Shown here: positions 9,901-18,305 of the stretch, one piece after another | How positions within the stretch are numbered: the first letter of the stretch is position 1 | Layout: every line of letters starts with the position of its first letter | NCBI GenBank assembly: GCA_050730655.1 | Contig: JBOHNL010000014.1 | Span: forward strand, 496,001-560,000 | Origin: JAFEBO01 sp050730655 | GTDB taxonomy: Bacteria > Planctomycetota > Phycisphaerae > Phycisphaerales > UBA1924 | Reading direction: 5' to 3' | DNA length: 64,000 nucleotides | Notes under the pieces: model-generated | The model's input: only the letters and a program-made list of their open reading frames with translations | Databases searched by the model: none | What the model was told of the DNA's origin: nothing | Made by a program: the position numbers and the translations under genes

Positions 9901-11003
9901 AGCGTTCGCTGCGCCATCTCGCGCTTCTGCGATGCCTGCGAAGATTGGAACGCGACGTTCAGCCGCTCTTGTTCGGCGGCGCGACCAATCGTCTGCTTCT
10001 CGGTTCGATTCGTTTCCGCTTCTTGACGCTTGAGATCGAGCGTGCTGACCTGTTCCTGCGCGCCGGTCCGCTGCGTTTCCAGATCGCTCTGGCGGCTCGC
10101 AAGCCCGTCGAGCCGCGTGCGAAGATCGTCGTATTGATCGAACGCGACCGCTGTGCGCCACGCCGAGAGTTCGGTATCGAGTGTTTGGAACTTGCGTGCC
10201 TTTGCCGCCTGCCCTTTCACTAAACGCAAACGGCGTTCGGTGCTCTCGAGCTGCTGGCGCGTCGCGAGCAGATTCTGCTCGGTCTTCTCAAGCTTGCGCA
10301 TCGCCTCGATGCGGCGCTGCTTGTACTTCGCAACTCCGGCGGCTTCTTCAAAGATCGCGCGCCGCTCCTGCGGGCTTGCGAGCAGCATGCGATCGACCTT
10401 GCCCTGCTCGATGATCGAATACGCATCGGCGCCGATACCCGTGTCCATGAACAACTCGCGGATGTCGCGCAATCGCGCCCGCCGCCCGTTGATCAGATAC
10501 TGGCTCGTTCCATCGCGATAAAGCCGACGCTCGACTTCGACCATGTCGGCATCGATCGGCAGGCCGCGCTTGCCCTTGACGCTCGCATCCACGATCGAAC
10601 CTTCCGCATCTTCGATGTTCGGCGAATCCGCCGCCGCTTCGGGCGCGACGATCGCATCGACTTCGGCTTCATTGATCGTGACGACTCCCGTTTCGCCCTC
10701 TGCAGACGCCGTTGCTGTCGCGACCGCCGCCAATTCAGTCATCGGGTTTTCGAACGTGAGGGTCACACTCGCCATGCCCGCGGGTTTGCGGCCGGCGCTG
10801 CCCGCGAAGATCACGTCGAGCATCTCGGTGCCGCGCAGGCTCTTGCTGCTGCGTTCACCGAGCACCCACTTGATCGAGTCAACGACGTTGCTCTTGCCGC
10901 AGCCGTTGGGTCCGACGATGCCAGTGACGGAATCATCGAAAACGAATTCGGTGGGATCAGCAAACGACTTGAAGCCGGCGAGAGACAGTTTGACCAGGCG
11001 CAT
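6969..11003 (-). CDS. smc: Chromosome segregation protein SMC, unusually long head
   Basis: 1344 aa from the ATG at 11003, chosen because AGGAGG lies 11 bases upstream and the protein then begins MRLVKLSLAGFKSF, the standard SMC start. An in-frame start at 11042 would add 13 non-conserved residues. It has the P-loop GPNGCGKS (31-38), long coiled coils on both sides of a hinge, and the C-terminal signature LSGGEKTLTAVALL with Walker B ILDEVDAALDE. SMC dimers compact and segregate the chromosome by ATP-driven loop extrusion. The family is usually close to 1,190 aa. Part of the excess is an Ala/Glu-rich insertion at about residues 88-152 in the head, before the VERRLYRDG strand. scpA and scpB are not nearby. 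Confidence 0.95.
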   Translation of the reverse strand: MRLVKLSLAGFKSFADPTEFVFDDSVTGIVGPNGCGKSNVVDSIKWVLGERSSKSLRGTEMLDVIFAGSAGRKPAGMASVTLTFENPMTELAAVATATASAEGETGVVTINEAEVDAIVAPEAAADSPNIEDAEGSIVDASVKGKRGLPIDADMVEVERRLYRDGTSQYLINGRRARLRDIRELFMDTGIGADAYSIIEQGKVDRMLLASPQERRAIFEEAAGVAKYKQRRIEAMRKLEKTEQNLLATRQQLESTERRLRLVKGQAAKARKFQTLDTELSAWRTAVAFDQYDDLRTRLDGLASRQSDLETQRTGAQEQVSTLDLKRQEAETNRTEKQTIGRAAEQERLNVAFQSSQASQKREMAQRTLADVTARLESDRERLAGLDQEMVRVGAAIADTSESLAAEAEKRDEQERVLAALTAERATLLNDAQAREQDLAQKRRQMQQIDRERAGLVASAEAEERQSRGLADQIAGLERRVEQIEAGKLATERDSEQARLAFDQFGSEVARLEGELETALAELERLSGGRDSIAKRVGELQQDLARIESRRATLREMAEDHVGYAEAVRGVLKARQEGRFAGVQGALADLLEVNPGATQAVEAALGAGLQALVVATPAQLPSAEEIASLEGRVTFLPLEVGVARTSEFPGTITDVDPALAEKIVRLGGLVTPRAGLENAEALSRTIDRLLGETFVVESIDGALMLAASGVLPARARFVTRDGMVIESDGRVIAGPLGADSASGVGVLERREETGRLEDQVAQVRAQLDAAKSELATVGSAASALGEQTGTLRRQLAESQRQAVAHHGLMERKTAELARIARDQSESGQQLEALRARQSRLEREATDLRDRAQKLGGLLEEQAAQTQEAEAASAAARTRSESLSELCTQAKIAVERLTSQAAVARRELSRLELARDEAERHKRDLGTHEQQGAARVEELRTAIAEAEEMIEQSGAALSEVSARSEAISKEISAASDIVVEVTEALNVAREHSMTLERDWNALEITRRELEVKRETVEERTQQELRIDLAAEYPQYRDMLAAGDVSKPDTAAAATSITELKEQIKALGNVNLDAIEEEGTLETANESLVKQVADMDTARGTLVELIEKLNIISKERFGAVFTKIQEQFGGADGMFRRLFGGGKAEVRLMPLVREIENADGTISKVETDQVDLLESGIEVVAKPPGKEPRSISQLSGGEKTLTAVALLMSIFRSKPSCFCILDEVDAALDESNVNRFGQVVRQFTDLSHFIVITHNKRTMQQADRLFGVTMQERGVSTRVTVKFEQVGKDGSIKAEAVKAESAKTAVADIEPKDVAIPEDEVPAGPGPLRRALAAMHERESPVVPSDN

Positions 11004-11129
11004 GAAGCGTGCAACCTCCTGTCGCAAGGGCGGGGGCCGCACTCGCGCGCCCGCACCCCCAACCCGATCCGTGGGTTGTTGGCGAGGTCCGAATCATAAC
11101 GATTCGGCACCGCCTGTGCGAGCTTTCTG

Positions 11130-13079
11130 CTACTTCTTCTTCGGCTTCCTGGGGTCTGGCTCGCGCGGGATCGGAACGACGATCGGCTTGAGACCGCCTT
11201 CCTCACGCGGCGCGAGTGTCGCTTCGGGCGACTCCAGCACCACGACTTCCGCCCGGTCCTTGGTCGTTTCCGGGCGCTCCTTGCGCTGGCCGGCGTTCGC
11301 CGCCGTCAGTGCGGCAAGCAGGCGGTCGCGCTCGGTCGCGAAGTTGCAGTTCATCGCCCCCGCCTTGTGGATGGCATAGAGAGCGCCGACGACCTCGCTG
11401 TAGCTGAGGCCGAGCCCCGGCCTCGGGTCCTCCGGCGTGGGGGTGTGGGCGAAAAACTCGATCAGCTTGCCCAGATCCGGCTCGACGTCTTGCTGGGTGA
11501 TTGCGCCGGTTTTCCAATCCCGATAGAAGAGCTTGATGGGAGCCTCCGCATCCTGCGCGTTGATCATCAGCCGGTCAGACCAGGCGGACGCGAACATGGG
11601 CTTGATGAGCTTGGGGTCCTGTCCGAAAACTACGACGCGAGGCGTTCCCTGCTGGGTGATGTACACCAGCCCATCGCCCCCCTGTACGCGGTCGAGGAAA
11701 AATCCATCCCCCAATCTCTTGCGGCTGACGCCCTGAATCGACCCCGCCGGAATGTCCGACTCCGCCAGCACTTGCAGCTGTGTCGGGCTCAGGCGGATCG
11801 CATTGGGATCGGGGTTAGTCGTCTGCTCGCGGAGCAGCCGGTTCAGGCGGTTACGCTCGGCACGCTCAGCGAGCGCCTCGTACGCCGTGACGCGCACCAG
11901 GAGTGGTTTCTCGTTCAAAAGCTCTCGCAAGGTCAGGTCGACGGTCGGGCCTGCGCTGATTTTGCCCAGGAGCAAGATCGCATCCAGCCGTTCAGCGCCG
12001 CGCCCTTCAAGAGCCAGCTTCTTCAGCGCTTCCGACGCCAGCGGATCGCCCAAACTCGCCCCGGCGCGAAGCGCCGCGTACCGCGGCGCGATTTCGTTGT
12101 AGTCGTACAACTCGCGGATGATCGGGAGCGCCTGATTGCCGAGCGCTTCCATACACCACGACATTTCGCCGGCAAGGAACGGCTCGGCCTTGGCGGCTTC
12201 CACATACCGCTGCGCATAGCGCTGGACGGGTCCGTCAATCTGGACGTATTGCACCAGCTTCAGGAACTCGACAGGATCCGACCGGAAGTCCTCCGGGACC
12301 GAAACTTCGACGATCTGGCCGCTCCGGCCTCGCGCCACCGGCGCGCGCTCGGGCGTTTCCTCCGGGAATCTCGAATTGATCGCGCTTGTAATTGCTCGCG
12401 CCCGCGTGTGGAAGTTGTTGTCCAGCACAACTTCCAAGGGCATCGGATTGATCATCACGCCGCCGTCGAGCACGCGCCCGGCAGTCGCCGTGACTCCGGC
12501 GCCTTCCTTGCCCGGATCAGAGAACGGATTGATGAAAACCGGGCCGTACGCCTGTGCGATGATCTTGCCTCGGGGGCCTCCCGCAGGCTTGGTCTGGCCG
12601 AGCTGGAGCGATGTGGTCCACAGCTTGCCACCCTCAAGGCTGGTCGCGTTCACGGCGCGAACGAACACATCAAAGTGCATCCCGCGCGGCGCGCCGGGCG
12701 CGACAAGCGCCTGGACATACACCACCGCAACGTTTTTGTCCTTTAAGAGCTGCTTGGGCGTGATTTTGTCGACCGACTGCCACTTGTATTCATTGGCCGC
12801 ACTGATATCGCGGAGCTGGATTTCCCGCTCCATCAGGGCCGAGATGCCGTCATCAAGCTCAAGCCCGCCAGTTCCCTGCAGGCCGACGACCAGCCCGTAT
12901 CCGCTGACAAGTGCCGGATCGACGTTGCGGAAGCTTGACTCGGCGCCCACCGTCCCGCGCAGTGCCGGTGCAACATCGCGCACAACCGGGGTCACATTGC
13001 GCGGCCTGGGCTTGTCGCCCGACTCACAGCCGCAAAGCACCAACCCGATCAATCCAAAGGCGAGAATGCCATTCCTCAT
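11130..13079 (-). CDS. FlgI (P-ring)-like lipoprotein with C-terminal helical repeats
   Basis: 649 aa from the ATG at 13079, which has GGAGG 11 bases upstream and gives a lipoprotein signal with lipobox LCGC (Cys18). Residues about 50-280 resemble the flagellar P-ring protein FlgI: SGYGLVVGLQGTGG near the start, then regions matching FlgI strands (ARAITSAINSRF, QIVEVSVPEDF). The rest (about 320-430) looks like HEAT-type helical repeats and the tail is Lys/Pro-rich. True FlgI is about 365 aa, has a cleavable non-lipid signal and sits in a flagellar operon. None of that is true here, and no other flagellar gene is in the window. A role as an outer-membrane ring or scaffold is inference. Confidence 0.65.
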   Translation of the reverse strand: MRNGILAFGLIGLVLCGCESGDKPRPRNVTPVVRDVAPALRGTVGAESSFRNVDPALVSGYGLVVGLQGTGGLELDDGISALMEREIQLRDISAANEYKWQSVDKITPKQLLKDKNVAVVYVQALVAPGAPRGMHFDVFVRAVNATSLEGGKLWTTSLQLGQTKPAGGPRGKIIAQAYGPVFINPFSDPGKEGAGVTATAGRVLDGGVMINPMPLEVVLDNNFHTRARAITSAINSRFPEETPERAPVARGRSGQIVEVSVPEDFRSDPVEFLKLVQYVQIDGPVQRYAQRYVEAAKAEPFLAGEMSWCMEALGNQALPIIRELYDYNEIAPRYAALRAGASLGDPLASEALKKLALEGRGAERLDAILLLGKISAGPTVDLTLRELLNEKPLLVRVTAYEALAERAERNRLNRLLREQTTNPDPNAIRLSPTQLQVLAESDIPAGSIQGVSRKRLGDGFFLDRVQGGDGLVYITQQGTPRVVVFGQDPKLIKPMFASAWSDRLMINAQDAEAPIKLFYRDWKTGAITQQDVEPDLGKLIEFFAHTPTPEDPRPGLGLSYSEVVGALYAIHKAGAMNCNFATERDRLLAALTAANAGQRKERPETTKDRAEVVVLESPEATLAPREEGGLKPIVVPIPREPDPRKPKKK

Positions 13080-13330
13080 CGCTGAAGCGACCTCCAAATC
13101 ACAAATCGCATACATGGGCCGCTCCGACCTGCGGAGCATTCCCGTCATTTCCCGCGTCCCTCACCCGCTCGCAGGCGCAGACTGTACGAAATGCGGAGGG
13201 TGAATCGTTGCAAAAGAAACGCCGCGAGGCCTCGAAGCATGGAAAAACCGTGTTCTCACCGTGCTCACGTCGCGCCCGGCAGAGGTAGCCCACCCGAACA
13301 ACCGCGGCTGTCGGATGCTGTCGGTTGCGG

Positions 13331-13344
13331 GCGTCAACTGACGC
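13331..13344. promoter_or_regulatory. Operator-like palindrome
   Basis: GCGTCA-AC-TGACGC is a perfect 6-bp inverted repeat with a 2-bp centre, in the divergent region between the FlgI-like gene and dcd and flanked on both sides by TGTCGG repeats. The form suits a dimeric regulator, but no regulator family is recognised. Confidence 0.3.
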
Positions 13345-13499
13345 TCGATTGCGGCAGGTGTCGGAAGGTGTCGGAAGTGATTGTGGATAACTCCGGCATG
13401 AAGATTTCATGAGCAGCGCAAACGCTTCAAAACACGATTCTTGCGCCTTCCCGACAGTTTTCACACAAACGATACCCACTATTTTGGGCCTAGAGACCC

Positions 13500-13527
13500 T
13501 TGCAGCCACGATCTGTAGTGGTATGCT
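13500..13527 (+). promoter_or_regulatory. Putative sigma-70 type promoter for dcd
   Basis: TTGCAG (13500-13505) and TATGCT (13522-13527) are separated by 16 bp and match the -35 and -10 consensus at 4 of 6 positions each. The predicted start near 13534 leaves a long leader before the dcd start at 13700. Confidence 0.4.
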
Positions 13528-13699
13528 CTGGGTCCTGCGACAACAGGTTCGAACGGGTCGTGGACGTTCGGGTCGGGGGCCCTCCGGTGGCGTAAGCATC
13601 GAAGGGAGATCAGGTTCGGCTTTCAACGTAGACCGATTTGTCCTGCCGCAGCCTCCTGGCGCGGTCGGATTGTGCGTCGATTTGTATGGAGCGTGTTCA

Positions 13700-14278
13700 G
13701 TGTCTGTCCTGTCTGATCGCCAAATCCGTAAGCTCGTCAAGATCGAGCCCTTCGAGGACTCAAAAAAGCGTCCGGGCAAGATCTCCTACGGAGTCTCCAG
13801 CTACGGCTACGACGTCCGCGTCGGCACGCACTTCAAGATCTTCACCCCCGCGACGCACTCGGGCGACATCGCAGTCGTAGACCCAAAGTCGTTCAGCGAC
13901 GACATGATGATCGAAGTCGATGTCGCGAACCGTCCGGCGGACAAGCAGTACGTCATCATCCCGCCCAACTCGTTCGCGCTCTGCGAGACCGTCGAGTATT
14001 TGGATGTGCCGCGCGATGTGCTCGCGATCTGCGTCGGTAAGAGCACGTACGCCCGCTGCGGCCTCATCGTGAACGTAACCCCGCTCGAGCCCGAGTGGCG
14101 CGGCAAGGTCACGCTCGAGATCAGCAACACGACTCCCCTCCCGGCGCGCGTCTACGCGAACGAGGGAATTGCCCAGTTGATTTTCCTCCAGGCTGATGAC
14201 GTGTGCGAGAAGTCGTATGCGGATAAGTCGGGGAAGTACCAGAACCAGTCCGGGCTCACTCTTCCGAAAGTTGATTGA
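13700..14278 (+). CDS. dcd: dCTP deaminase
   Basis: 192 aa from the GTG at 13700, which has GGAG about 9 bases upstream and gives the usual N-terminus (SVLSDRQIRKLV) and usual length. A longer in-frame reading from 13409 has no family similarity. Conserved parts: ISYGVSSYGYDVRVG (28-42), the GKSTYARCGL motif, and VTLEIS, which contains the catalytic Glu of the family. The enzyme converts dCTP to dUTP (or to dUMP in bifunctional types), feeding dTMP synthesis. nrdJ lies downstream, so this is a dNTP supply locus. The stop codon is embedded in the left end of an inverted-repeat element. Confidence 0.93.
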   Translation: MSVLSDRQIRKLVKIEPFEDSKKRPGKISYGVSSYGYDVRVGTHFKIFTPATHSGDIAVVDPKSFSDDMMIEVDVANRPADKQYVIIPPNSFALCETVEYLDVPRDVLAICVGKSTYARCGLIVNVTPLEPEWRGKVTLEISNTTPLPARVYANEGIAQLIFLQADDVCEKSYADKSGKYQNQSGLTLPKVD

Positions 14279-14735
14279 AAAGAAGGCATCAAGGCATCAA
14301 GGCACGAGGCACCGAGGCATCGAGTGATGAAGCATGTCAGAGCCAATCAAGTCGTATCAGGACCTGATCGCGTGGCAGAAGGCCTACGCGCTCGGAAAGG
14401 TCATTTACGAGCTTGCAGGAACATTGCCAGAAGCCGAGAGGTTCGGTCTGATCTCATCCCTTCGACGCATGTCGGTGTCGATCGCCAGCCACATTGCAAA
14501 CGGGTACGGACGAGGAGTTACCAGCGACTACATCTGGTTCCTCAAACAAGCCCGAGGTGAAATCTATCAGCTCGATACTCAACTTCTTTTTGCTCGCGAT
14601 TTCAAGTATCTCACGGACCAGGCTTACGAAACAGTCAAGTCACAACTGAATGAGTCAGAACGAGTGCTTGCGGGGTTGATCCGCAGCCTCGGAGGCTAGA
14701 TGCCTTGATGCCGCGTGCCTTGATGCCTTCTTTTC
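14277..14735 (+). mobile_element. 459-bp element with perfect 20-bp terminal inverted repeats carrying a four-helix-bundle gene
   Basis: The ends 14277-14296 and 14716-14735 are exact 20-bp inverted repeats (GAAAAGAAGGCATCAAGGCA and its complement). Inside them, arrays of 8-bp units continue: left 14283-14322 (AAGGCATC twice, AAGGCACG, AGGCACCG, AGGCATCG), right 14699-14730 with about four units in opposite orientation. The element lies exactly between the dcd stop and the nrdJ leader and contains a single gene. No target-site duplication is obvious. Repeat-bounded genes of this protein family are known from intervening sequences in 23S rRNA genes; placing this element in such a group is inference. 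Confidence 0.65.
14334..14699 (+). CDS. Four-helix bundle protein (23S rRNA intervening-sequence protein family)
   Basis: 121 aa. The protein has the family pattern: DLIAWQKAYALGKVIYELA (first helix), FGLISSLRRMSVSIASHIANGYGR (second, with the conserved SLRRxxxSIxxxIAxG stretch), then two more helices with YIWFLKQARGEIYQLDTQL. This is the TIGR02436-type bundle related to Avd of diversity-generating retroelements and to proteins encoded in 23S rRNA intervening sequences. The biochemical role is unknown; a nucleic-acid-binding pentamer is the known structural theme. It is the only gene of the 459-bp inverted-repeat element, and the right-hand repeat array begins at its stop codon. No reverse transcriptase or rRNA gene is nearby. 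Confidence 0.88.
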   Translation: MSEPIKSYQDLIAWQKAYALGKVIYELAGTLPEAERFGLISSLRRMSVSIASHIANGYGRGVTSDYIWFLKQARGEIYQLDTQLLFARDFKYLTDQAYETVKSQLNESERVLAGLIRSLGG

Positions 14736-14771
14736 CATCGAAACTCCACCGCAACGCAGACGGATCAATTC

Positions 14772-17700
14772 ATGAAGATTTCTCGCCGGTTCACTTCTGC
14801 AGGCTCTGACCCTTTCGCGTCCACGAAGTGGGTCAAGCGGTCGTCCAAAATCTCGAACCCCGATGGCTCGATCGTCTTCGAGATGAAAGACGCCGAAGTA
14901 CCCGAGTCGTGGTCACAGTTGGCCACTGACATCATGGTTTCGAAATACTTCCGCAAAGCGGGCGTGCCGCAGGGTGATAGAAAGACCGGCCCGGAAACTT
15001 CCGCGCGCCAGGTCATTCACCGTCTCGCCGGCTGCTGGCGCTTCTGGGGTGAGACGCACGGCTATTTCGACTCGGCGTCCGACGCGCAGGCGTTCTACGA
15101 CGAGCTCGCGTACATGATGGTGCACCAGATCTGCGCGCCCAACAGCCCGCAGTGGTTCAACACAGGCCTGAATTTCGCCTACGGCATCAGCGGCCCGGCG
15201 CAGGGCCACTTCGTTGCTGATCCCAAGACCGGCGCCGTCTCGCTCGCGACCGATGCGTACACGCATCCGCAGCCGCACGCCTGCTTCATTCAGAGCGTCG
15301 ATGACGATCTCGTCGGCGAGGGCGGCATCATGGATCTGTGGGTCCGCGAAGCTCGTCTCTTTAAATACGGCAGCGGCACCGGTACCAACTTCAGTTCTCT
15401 CCGTGGCGAAGGCGAAAAGCTTTCAGGTGGCGGTAAGTCCAGCGGCCTGATGTCGTGGCTCCGCATCGGCGATCGCGCCGCGAGCGCGGTCAAGAGCGGC
15501 GGGACCACTCGCCGCGCCGCTAAGATGGTCTGCCTCGACATGGATCACCCCGATATCGAGACCTTCATCAATTGGAAGGTCCGTGAGGAGATCAAGGTCG
15601 CGGCACTGGTCGAGGGCATGAAGGTCCTCAAGAAGGGCAGCCCCGAAATCGCCGAGACCAGCGATCGCCTCAAGCTCAAGCTCGATTACGACTTCAACGG
15701 CGAGGCCTACTACACCGTCAGCGGCCAGAACAGCAACAACTCCGTCCGCATTCCAGATGCGTTCTTTGATGCACTCGATAAGGATGGAGATTGGAACACG
15801 ACTTGGCGTGTAAACGGCAAAGTCGCCCGTACGTTCAAGGCGAGCAACTTGTGGGAGCAGATCGGCTTTGCCGCGTGGCGCTGCGCCGATCCGGGCGTGC
15901 AGTTCGATGGCACGATCAACGCGTGGCACACGTGCCCGAGCGCGGGCCGCATCAACGCGAGCAACCCGTGCTCCGAGTACATGTTCCTCGACAACACGGC
16001 CTGCAACCTCGCATCGCTGAACGTGCTGAAGTTCTACGACTCAACAGCCCGCACGTTTGATGTCGAGCGTTACGAGCACGCGACCGATCTGTGGACGATG
16101 GTCCTCGAGATCAGCGTGCTCATGGCCGCGTTCCCGAGTAAGCCGATCGCAGAACTTTCGTGGAAGTATCGCACCCTCGGTCTTGGCTACGCCAACCTCG
16201 GCGCGATGCTCATGCAGGCGGGCATTCCGTACGACAGCGAAGAGGCCCGCGCGGTTTGCTCGACGCTCTCGTCGATCCTCACAGGCCGCTCCTATCGCAT
16301 GAGCGCGCTGATGGCCGGCGAGCACGGGCCGTTCCCCGGGTACGCGCCGAACAAGGAGAGCATGCTCCGGGTCATCCGCAATCACCGCCTCGCGGCATAC
16401 GGCGAACCGCGGAACAGCGATTCGTACGAAGACCTCCGCATCCGCCCGGTGCCGATCGATCACAAGATCTTCAAGTCCGGCAAGGTCGGCATCGCCAACG
16501 CCGACGCGATCCTCGATCGCGCGGTTATCGCCTGGGATGATGCGCTGACCGAAGGCAAGCGTTACGGGTTCCGCAACGCCCAGACCACCGTCATCGCGCC
16601 CACCGGCACGATCGGCCTGCTCATGGATTGCGATACCACCGGCGTTGAACCCGACTTCGCGCTCGTCAAGTTCAAGAAGCTCGCCGGGGGCGGCTATTTC
16701 AAGATCGCGAACGAATCGGTACGCCCCGCGCTCAAGGCGCTCGGCTATTCCGATGATCACATCCAGGGGATCATGGAGTACCTGCTCGGCACGCTCCATC
16801 TGAATGTCGCGATTCCGCCCCACACCGGCGGCCTCAAGACGAACATGACGCTCGGCTCGTTGCTCCGCAGCAAGGGCGTGAGCGAGAACGAAGTGCAGGC
16901 CATCACGATGAGCCTGCCCTCGATGTTCGAACTCTCGTTCGCGCTCGGCGCGTTCGCGGTGGGGGAGGAGACGCTGAAGCTACTGGGGGTCGACCCGGTC
17001 GCCGCCCGCGCCGACTTCTCGTTCAACCTGCTCAAGCACTTCGGGCTCAGCGATATCCAGATCGAAGGCCTCAACCGGGCGATCTGCGGCACCCAAACCA
17101 TTGAGGGCGCGCCGAATCTCAAGGCGGAGCACTTGCCCGTGTTTGACTGCGCCAACAAGTGCGGCAAGCTCGGCCAGCGGTACATCGCGGCCGAAGGCCA
17201 CATCCGCATGATGGCCGCGGCACAGCCGTTCATCAGCGGCGCGATCAGCAAGACCATCAACCTTCCCACCGAAGCAACGGTCGACGACATTAAGTCGTGC
17301 TACCGCCTCTCCTGGGAATTGGGTCTCAAGGCGAATGCTCTCTATCGCGACGGTTGCAAGCTCAGCCAGCCTCTCAGTTCGACTGCCGACGAGGCCAAGA
17401 GCGAACTCAAGAAGGACGACGAGAAAAAGGCCGAGGCTGAGATTGTCTCAGGAGAGAACGAAGACGCGAACGAGTTGGCCGAGGCCCGCGCTGAGGTTGC
17501 CGGTGATGTCGCTCGCATGGCGAGCGCCGTCCAGGTCGGCAACGAGCGCGTGGTGATCGAAACGCAGGTGCAGATCGTGCACCGTCCGATGCGTCGGCGC
17601 CTGCCGGACACGCGTCCGAGCCTGACGCACAAGTTCAACGTGGCCGGACACGAGGGATATCTGTCGGTCGGCCTCTATGAAGACGGACGCCCGGGCGAAC

Positions 17701-18305
17701 TCTTCATCACCATGAGCAAGGAAGGCTCGACCATCGGCGGCCTGATGGATTCGCTCGGCACGGCCGTCTCGGTCGCGCTGCAATACGGCGTTCCGGTCGA
17801 GAGCCTGGTGAACAAGTTCAGCCACCAGCGCTTCGAACCCGCCGGCATGACCGAGAATCGCGACATCCCATTCGCGAAGAGCCTGGTTGATTACATCTTC
17901 CGCTGGCTCGGCATGCAGTTCATCGCGGGCTATCGCGAAGCCCACGCGCCGAAGCGCGAGCCCGAAGTTTCGACTCCGGTTGCCACTGAAGTGCGCATCT
18001 CGCTCGAGCACGATGCGGCATCCCCCGGCCGTGATCCCGCCCCGGGCCGGCTCACGGTGGATTCGCCGCGGTCAGTGCAGGCGTTTGCCGAAACGTTCAC
18101 GAAAGCCGGCACTGCCGGTGGCGCTGCAAGGGCCAGCGTCACTTCGGCGGCACAAACGGTTGCAACCGTCGCAGCATCCGCGCTCTCGGCGGCCATGGAG
18201 AGTTTGGGCGACGCGCCCGCATGCGATGGCTGCGGCACGATCACCGTCCGCAGCGGCACCTGCTACAAGTGCCTCAATTGTGGGGCGAGCATGGGCTGCA
18301 GCTGA
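14772..18305 (+). CDS. nrdJ: Vitamin B12-dependent (class II) ribonucleotide reductase
   Basis: 1177 aa. Typical NrdJ: an N-terminal region with RVIHRLAGCWRFWG and NSPQWFNTGLNF, HACFIQSVDDDL, KYGSGTGTNFS, the active-site region NPCSEYMFLDNTACNLASLN, PTGTIGLLMDCDTTG, and a C-terminal zinc-ribbon-like end with CDGC..CYKCLNCG. The enzyme reduces ribonucleotides to deoxyribonucleotides with adenosylcobalamin as radical source, with or without oxygen. An acidic Lys/Glu linker (about 860-900) precedes a C-terminal domain carrying SLTHKFNVAGHEGYLSVG. The ATG at 14772 is 36 bp past the inverted-repeat element. No cobalamin riboswitch is visible in the short leader; none would be expected for a B12-using enzyme. 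Confidence 0.96.
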   Translation: MKISRRFTSAGSDPFASTKWVKRSSKISNPDGSIVFEMKDAEVPESWSQLATDIMVSKYFRKAGVPQGDRKTGPETSARQVIHRLAGCWRFWGETHGYFDSASDAQAFYDELAYMMVHQICAPNSPQWFNTGLNFAYGISGPAQGHFVADPKTGAVSLATDAYTHPQPHACFIQSVDDDLVGEGGIMDLWVREARLFKYGSGTGTNFSSLRGEGEKLSGGGKSSGLMSWLRIGDRAASAVKSGGTTRRAAKMVCLDMDHPDIETFINWKVREEIKVAALVEGMKVLKKGSPEIAETSDRLKLKLDYDFNGEAYYTVSGQNSNNSVRIPDAFFDALDKDGDWNTTWRVNGKVARTFKASNLWEQIGFAAWRCADPGVQFDGTINAWHTCPSAGRINASNPCSEYMFLDNTACNLASLNVLKFYDSTARTFDVERYEHATDLWTMVLEISVLMAAFPSKPIAELSWKYRTLGLGYANLGAMLMQAGIPYDSEEARAVCSTLSSILTGRSYRMSALMAGEHGPFPGYAPNKESMLRVIRNHRLAAYGEPRNSDSYEDLRIRPVPIDHKIFKSGKVGIANADAILDRAVIAWDDALTEGKRYGFRNAQTTVIAPTGTIGLLMDCDTTGVEPDFALVKFKKLAGGGYFKIANESVRPALKALGYSDDHIQGIMEYLLGTLHLNVAIPPHTGGLKTNMTLGSLLRSKGVSENEVQAITMSLPSMFELSFALGAFAVGEETLKLLGVDPVAARADFSFNLLKHFGLSDIQIEGLNRAICGTQTIEGAPNLKAEHLPVFDCANKCGKLGQRYIAAEGHIRMMAAAQPFISGAISKTINLPTEATVDDIKSCYRLSWELGLKANALYRDGCKLSQPLSSTADEAKSELKKDDEKKAEAEIVSGENEDANELAEARAEVAGDVARMASAVQVGNERVVIETQVQIVHRPMRRRLPDTRPSLTHKFNVAGHEGYLSVGLYEDGRPGELFITMSKEGSTIGGLMDSLGTAVSVALQYGVPVESLVNKFSHQRFEPAGMTENRDIPFAKSLVDYIFRWLGMQFIAGYREAHAPKREPEVSTPVATEVRISLEHDAASPGRDPAPGRLTVDSPRSVQAFAETFTKAGTAGGAARASVTSAAQTVATVAASALSAAMESLGDAPACDGCGTITVRSGTCYKCLNCGASMGCS

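Larger units (their letters stand above)
13080..13699 (+). other. 620-bp divergent intergenic region upstream of dcd
   Basis: No convincing gene. It holds two 10-bp tandem pairs (GCTGTCGG every 10 bp at 13307 and 13317; GGTGTCGGAA at 13357-13366 and 13367-13376), a palindrome at 13331-13344 and a promoter-like pair at 13500-13527. If that promoter is used, dcd has a leader of about 165 nt with GC-rich self-complementary stretches (about 13550-13620). It should also contain the promoter for the FlgI-like gene on the other strand. Confidence 0.6.

Noticed and set aside
14700..14771. CRISPR-like short repeats around the four-helix-bundle gene
   Set aside because: Units are 8 bp, contiguous and inverted at the two sides, with no spacers and no cas genes.
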